This document shows, piece by piece, positions 6,861 to 7,589 of a DNA stretch of 7,589 nucleotides. This stretch comes from Ktedonobacterales bacterium (lineage in GTDB: Bacteria > Chloroflexota > Ktedonobacteria > Ktedonobacterales > JADMIN01): positions 1 to 7,589 of the forward strand of contig JAICVT010000218.1 of the NCBI GenBank assembly GCA_025935235.1, in the 5' to 3' direction. Numbering within the stretch: the first letter of the stretch is position 1; every line of letters begins with the position of its first letter. The position numbers and the translations under genes were made by a program. The notes beneath the pieces were generated by a model, which saw only the letters and a program-made list of their open reading frames with translations, had not been told where the DNA came from and ran no database searches.

Positions 6861-7334
6861 CTAGCGCGTGCCCAACTCAGGATGATCTTCGATCTCACCG
6901 CGCCAGCCGCCGCTCGCCTCTTGCGTGTGCTCGATCAGCCCCTTGAAGCGCTCCAGATCGGTCTTGACCTCACGATCGAGGAAGCCCAGCGCCGAGCCGG
7001 CCTTCTCGACGGCGCCTTGTGGCTCATACTCCAGTTGGAGCATGACCTGCGTGGTGGTATCGCTCAGCCGATGGAAAGTGACGACGCCCGCATTGGGGTC
7101 GCCTGAGATGCTGCGCCAGGCGATACGCTGGTCGGGCAGTTGCTCGGTGATCTCGGCGTCCCACTCCTGCTCCTTGCCGCCGACGCGCGCCTTCCAATGC
7201 AGACGCTTGTTGTCGAGTTGCGTGACCTGCTCCACACCCTCCATGAAATTCGGGAACTGCTCAAACTGCGTCCACTGGTCATACACCTGCCGAATTGGCG
7301 CATGCACTTCCACCGAATGCTCAGCTTTCGCCAT
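6861..7334 (-). CDS. SRPBCC/START-like family protein (polyketide cyclase/COQ10 type)
   Basis: A complete 157-residue single-domain protein of the SRPBCC superfamily, which forms a helix-grip fold with a hydrophobic ligand pocket. Recognisable parts are the N-terminal strand HSVEVHAPIRQVYDQWTQFE (6-25), then FPNFMEGVEQV (27-37), the strands around HWKARVGGKEQEWDAEITEQ (46-65), RIAWRSISG (70-78) with NAGVVTFH (81-88), and a long C-terminal helix (about 107-138) ending in a short polar tail GGWRGEIE. This pattern is common for bacterial 'cyclase/dehydrase' proteins of about 150 residues. Their ligand and role are mostly unknown, and some are linked to stress or membrane lipid functions. Cytoplasmic location is expected because there is no signal peptide. 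The frame runs back to an ATG at 7454, but AAGGAGG nine bases upstream and family length support ATG 7334. It stands alone, with a hairpin terminator right after its stop. Confidence 0.92.
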   Translation of the reverse strand: MAKAEHSVEVHAPIRQVYDQWTQFEQFPNFMEGVEQVTQLDNKRLHWKARVGGKEQEWDAEITEQLPDQRIAWRSISGDPNAGVVTFHRLSDTTTQVMLQLEYEPQGAVEKAGSALGFLDREVKTDLERFKGLIEHTQEASGGWRGEIEDHPELGTR

Positions 7335-7343
7335 TGTCGCGTT

Positions 7344-7350
7344 CCTCCTT
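7344..7350 (-). promoter_or_regulatory. Ribosome binding site fixing the SRPBCC start
   Basis: AAGGAGG on the minus strand, nine bases before the ATG at 7334, is a near-perfect Shine-Dalgarno. It rules out the 40-residue longer reading. Confidence 0.8.
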
Positions 7351-7446
7351 GCTCTTGTTTGCTCTTTACGGCACAGCCATCCGAAGCTGTACGCGCTATC
7401 ACTCCGCAAGTTGAACGCCACTCGCGCCACAATCCCGGTGCAAGCC

Positions 7447-7467
7447 TTGCGCAATCGCCGCGCAATC
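7447..7467. repeat. Tandem GCGCAATC pair overlapping a TTGCGCAA palindrome
   Basis: GCGCAATC occurs at 7449-7456 and again at 7460-7467, 11 bases apart, which is about one helical turn. The first copy overlaps the perfect palindrome TTGCGCAA (7447-7454). It lies in the 142-base gap upstream of the SRPBCC gene and just after the stop of the right-edge gene. It could be a regulator binding site or chance. I could not identify a clear -35/-10 pair in this gap. Confidence 0.35.
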
Positions 7468-7476
7468 TCCAGCGGC

Positions 7477-7589
7477 TCAGCTATGTGCGGGATAGAGCGC
7501 GAAGTGCGAGTAGCTGGCCTCGACGCCGTGATTCAGCACGATGACGCCCGCGCCGCCGCTGATGGGGCCATCGGGCGGCAGCGCCGCCG
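7477..7589 (-). CDS. C-terminal fragment of an unidentified protein, faintly M23-peptidase-like
   Basis: Only the last 36 codons are visible, and the rest lies beyond the right edge. Third positions are almost all G or C, which supports real coding. The end reads GGAGVIVLNHGVEASYSHFA and then LYPAHS before a TGA at 7479-7477. The run V-I-V-x-x-H-G followed by Y-S-H-F resembles the strand and active-site His region of M23 (LytM) endopeptidases (typically a His-Gly turn then Y-x-H-L). However, the protein stops about eight residues later, without the downstream Gly-rich and H-x-H segment that an M23 domain needs. It is therefore either a truncated or degenerate M23 domain or an unrelated family. 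No recognisable continuation was found in the other frames downstream. Confidence 0.6.
   Translation of the reverse strand, partial: AALPPDGPISGGAGVIVLNHGVEASYSHFALYPAHS

Noticed and set aside
7335..7454. 40-residue N-terminal extension of the SRPBCC protein
   Set aside because: A near-perfect Shine-Dalgarno precedes ATG 7334, and the family normally begins at this point.
1..7589. CRISPR arrays, tRNA or rRNA genes, insertion sequences or defence modules
   Set aside because: I found no repeat-spacer pattern, cloverleaf, rRNA signature, transposase or terminal inverted repeats. The window is ordinary chromosomal housekeeping sequence.

Overview
This is a high-GC bacterial window, densely coding and with strong G/C preference at third codon positions. 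I would place it tentatively in Chloroflexota or a similar GC-rich lineage. The basis is the overall look of the SRPBCC protein, the small lipoprotein and the operon layout. No rRNA or other marker gene is present to confirm this.

Layout from left to right:
(1) Positions 1-509, minus strand: a class I SAM-dependent methyltransferase whose C-terminus runs off the left edge.
(2) Positions 605-4670, minus strand: a tight three-gene operon read from right to left. It encodes a MoxR-family AAA+ ATPase, a DUF58 membrane protein (4-bp ATGA overlap) and a multi-pass membrane protein with a C-terminal DUF4129 domain (2-bp gap). The methyltransferase lies 65-100 bp downstream on the same strand and may be a fourth member.
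(3) Positions 4837-6060, minus strand: a complete moeA (molybdopterin molybdenumtransferase) with a recognisable sigma-70-type promoter upstream.
(4) Positions 6244-6759, plus strand: a short lipoprotein of unknown function, divergent from moeA.
(5) Positions 6861-7334, minus strand: a stand-alone SRPBCC/START-like protein, convergent with the lipoprotein gene and separated from it by a strong hairpin terminator.
(6) Positions 7477-7589, minus strand: the last 36 codons of another gene entering from the right edge, with only a faint M23-peptidase-like look.

The MoxR-DUF58-DUF4129 set is a widespread conserved module. In other bacteria the ATPase is thought to act as a chaperone or remodeller for partner proteins, and a membrane transglutaminase-like protein often accompanies it. 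That partner is absent here between moxR and the DUF4129 gene. moeA serves molybdenum cofactor synthesis and shows no obvious link to its neighbours.

I see no mobile element, CRISPR array, tRNA or rRNA, and no convincing novel multi-gene system. The points most worth a second look are the methyltransferase start (a good Shine-Dalgarno in front of an AUC codon), the degenerate metal site in the DUF58 protein, the unassigned two-cysteine lipoprotein, and the abruptly ending gene at the right edge.
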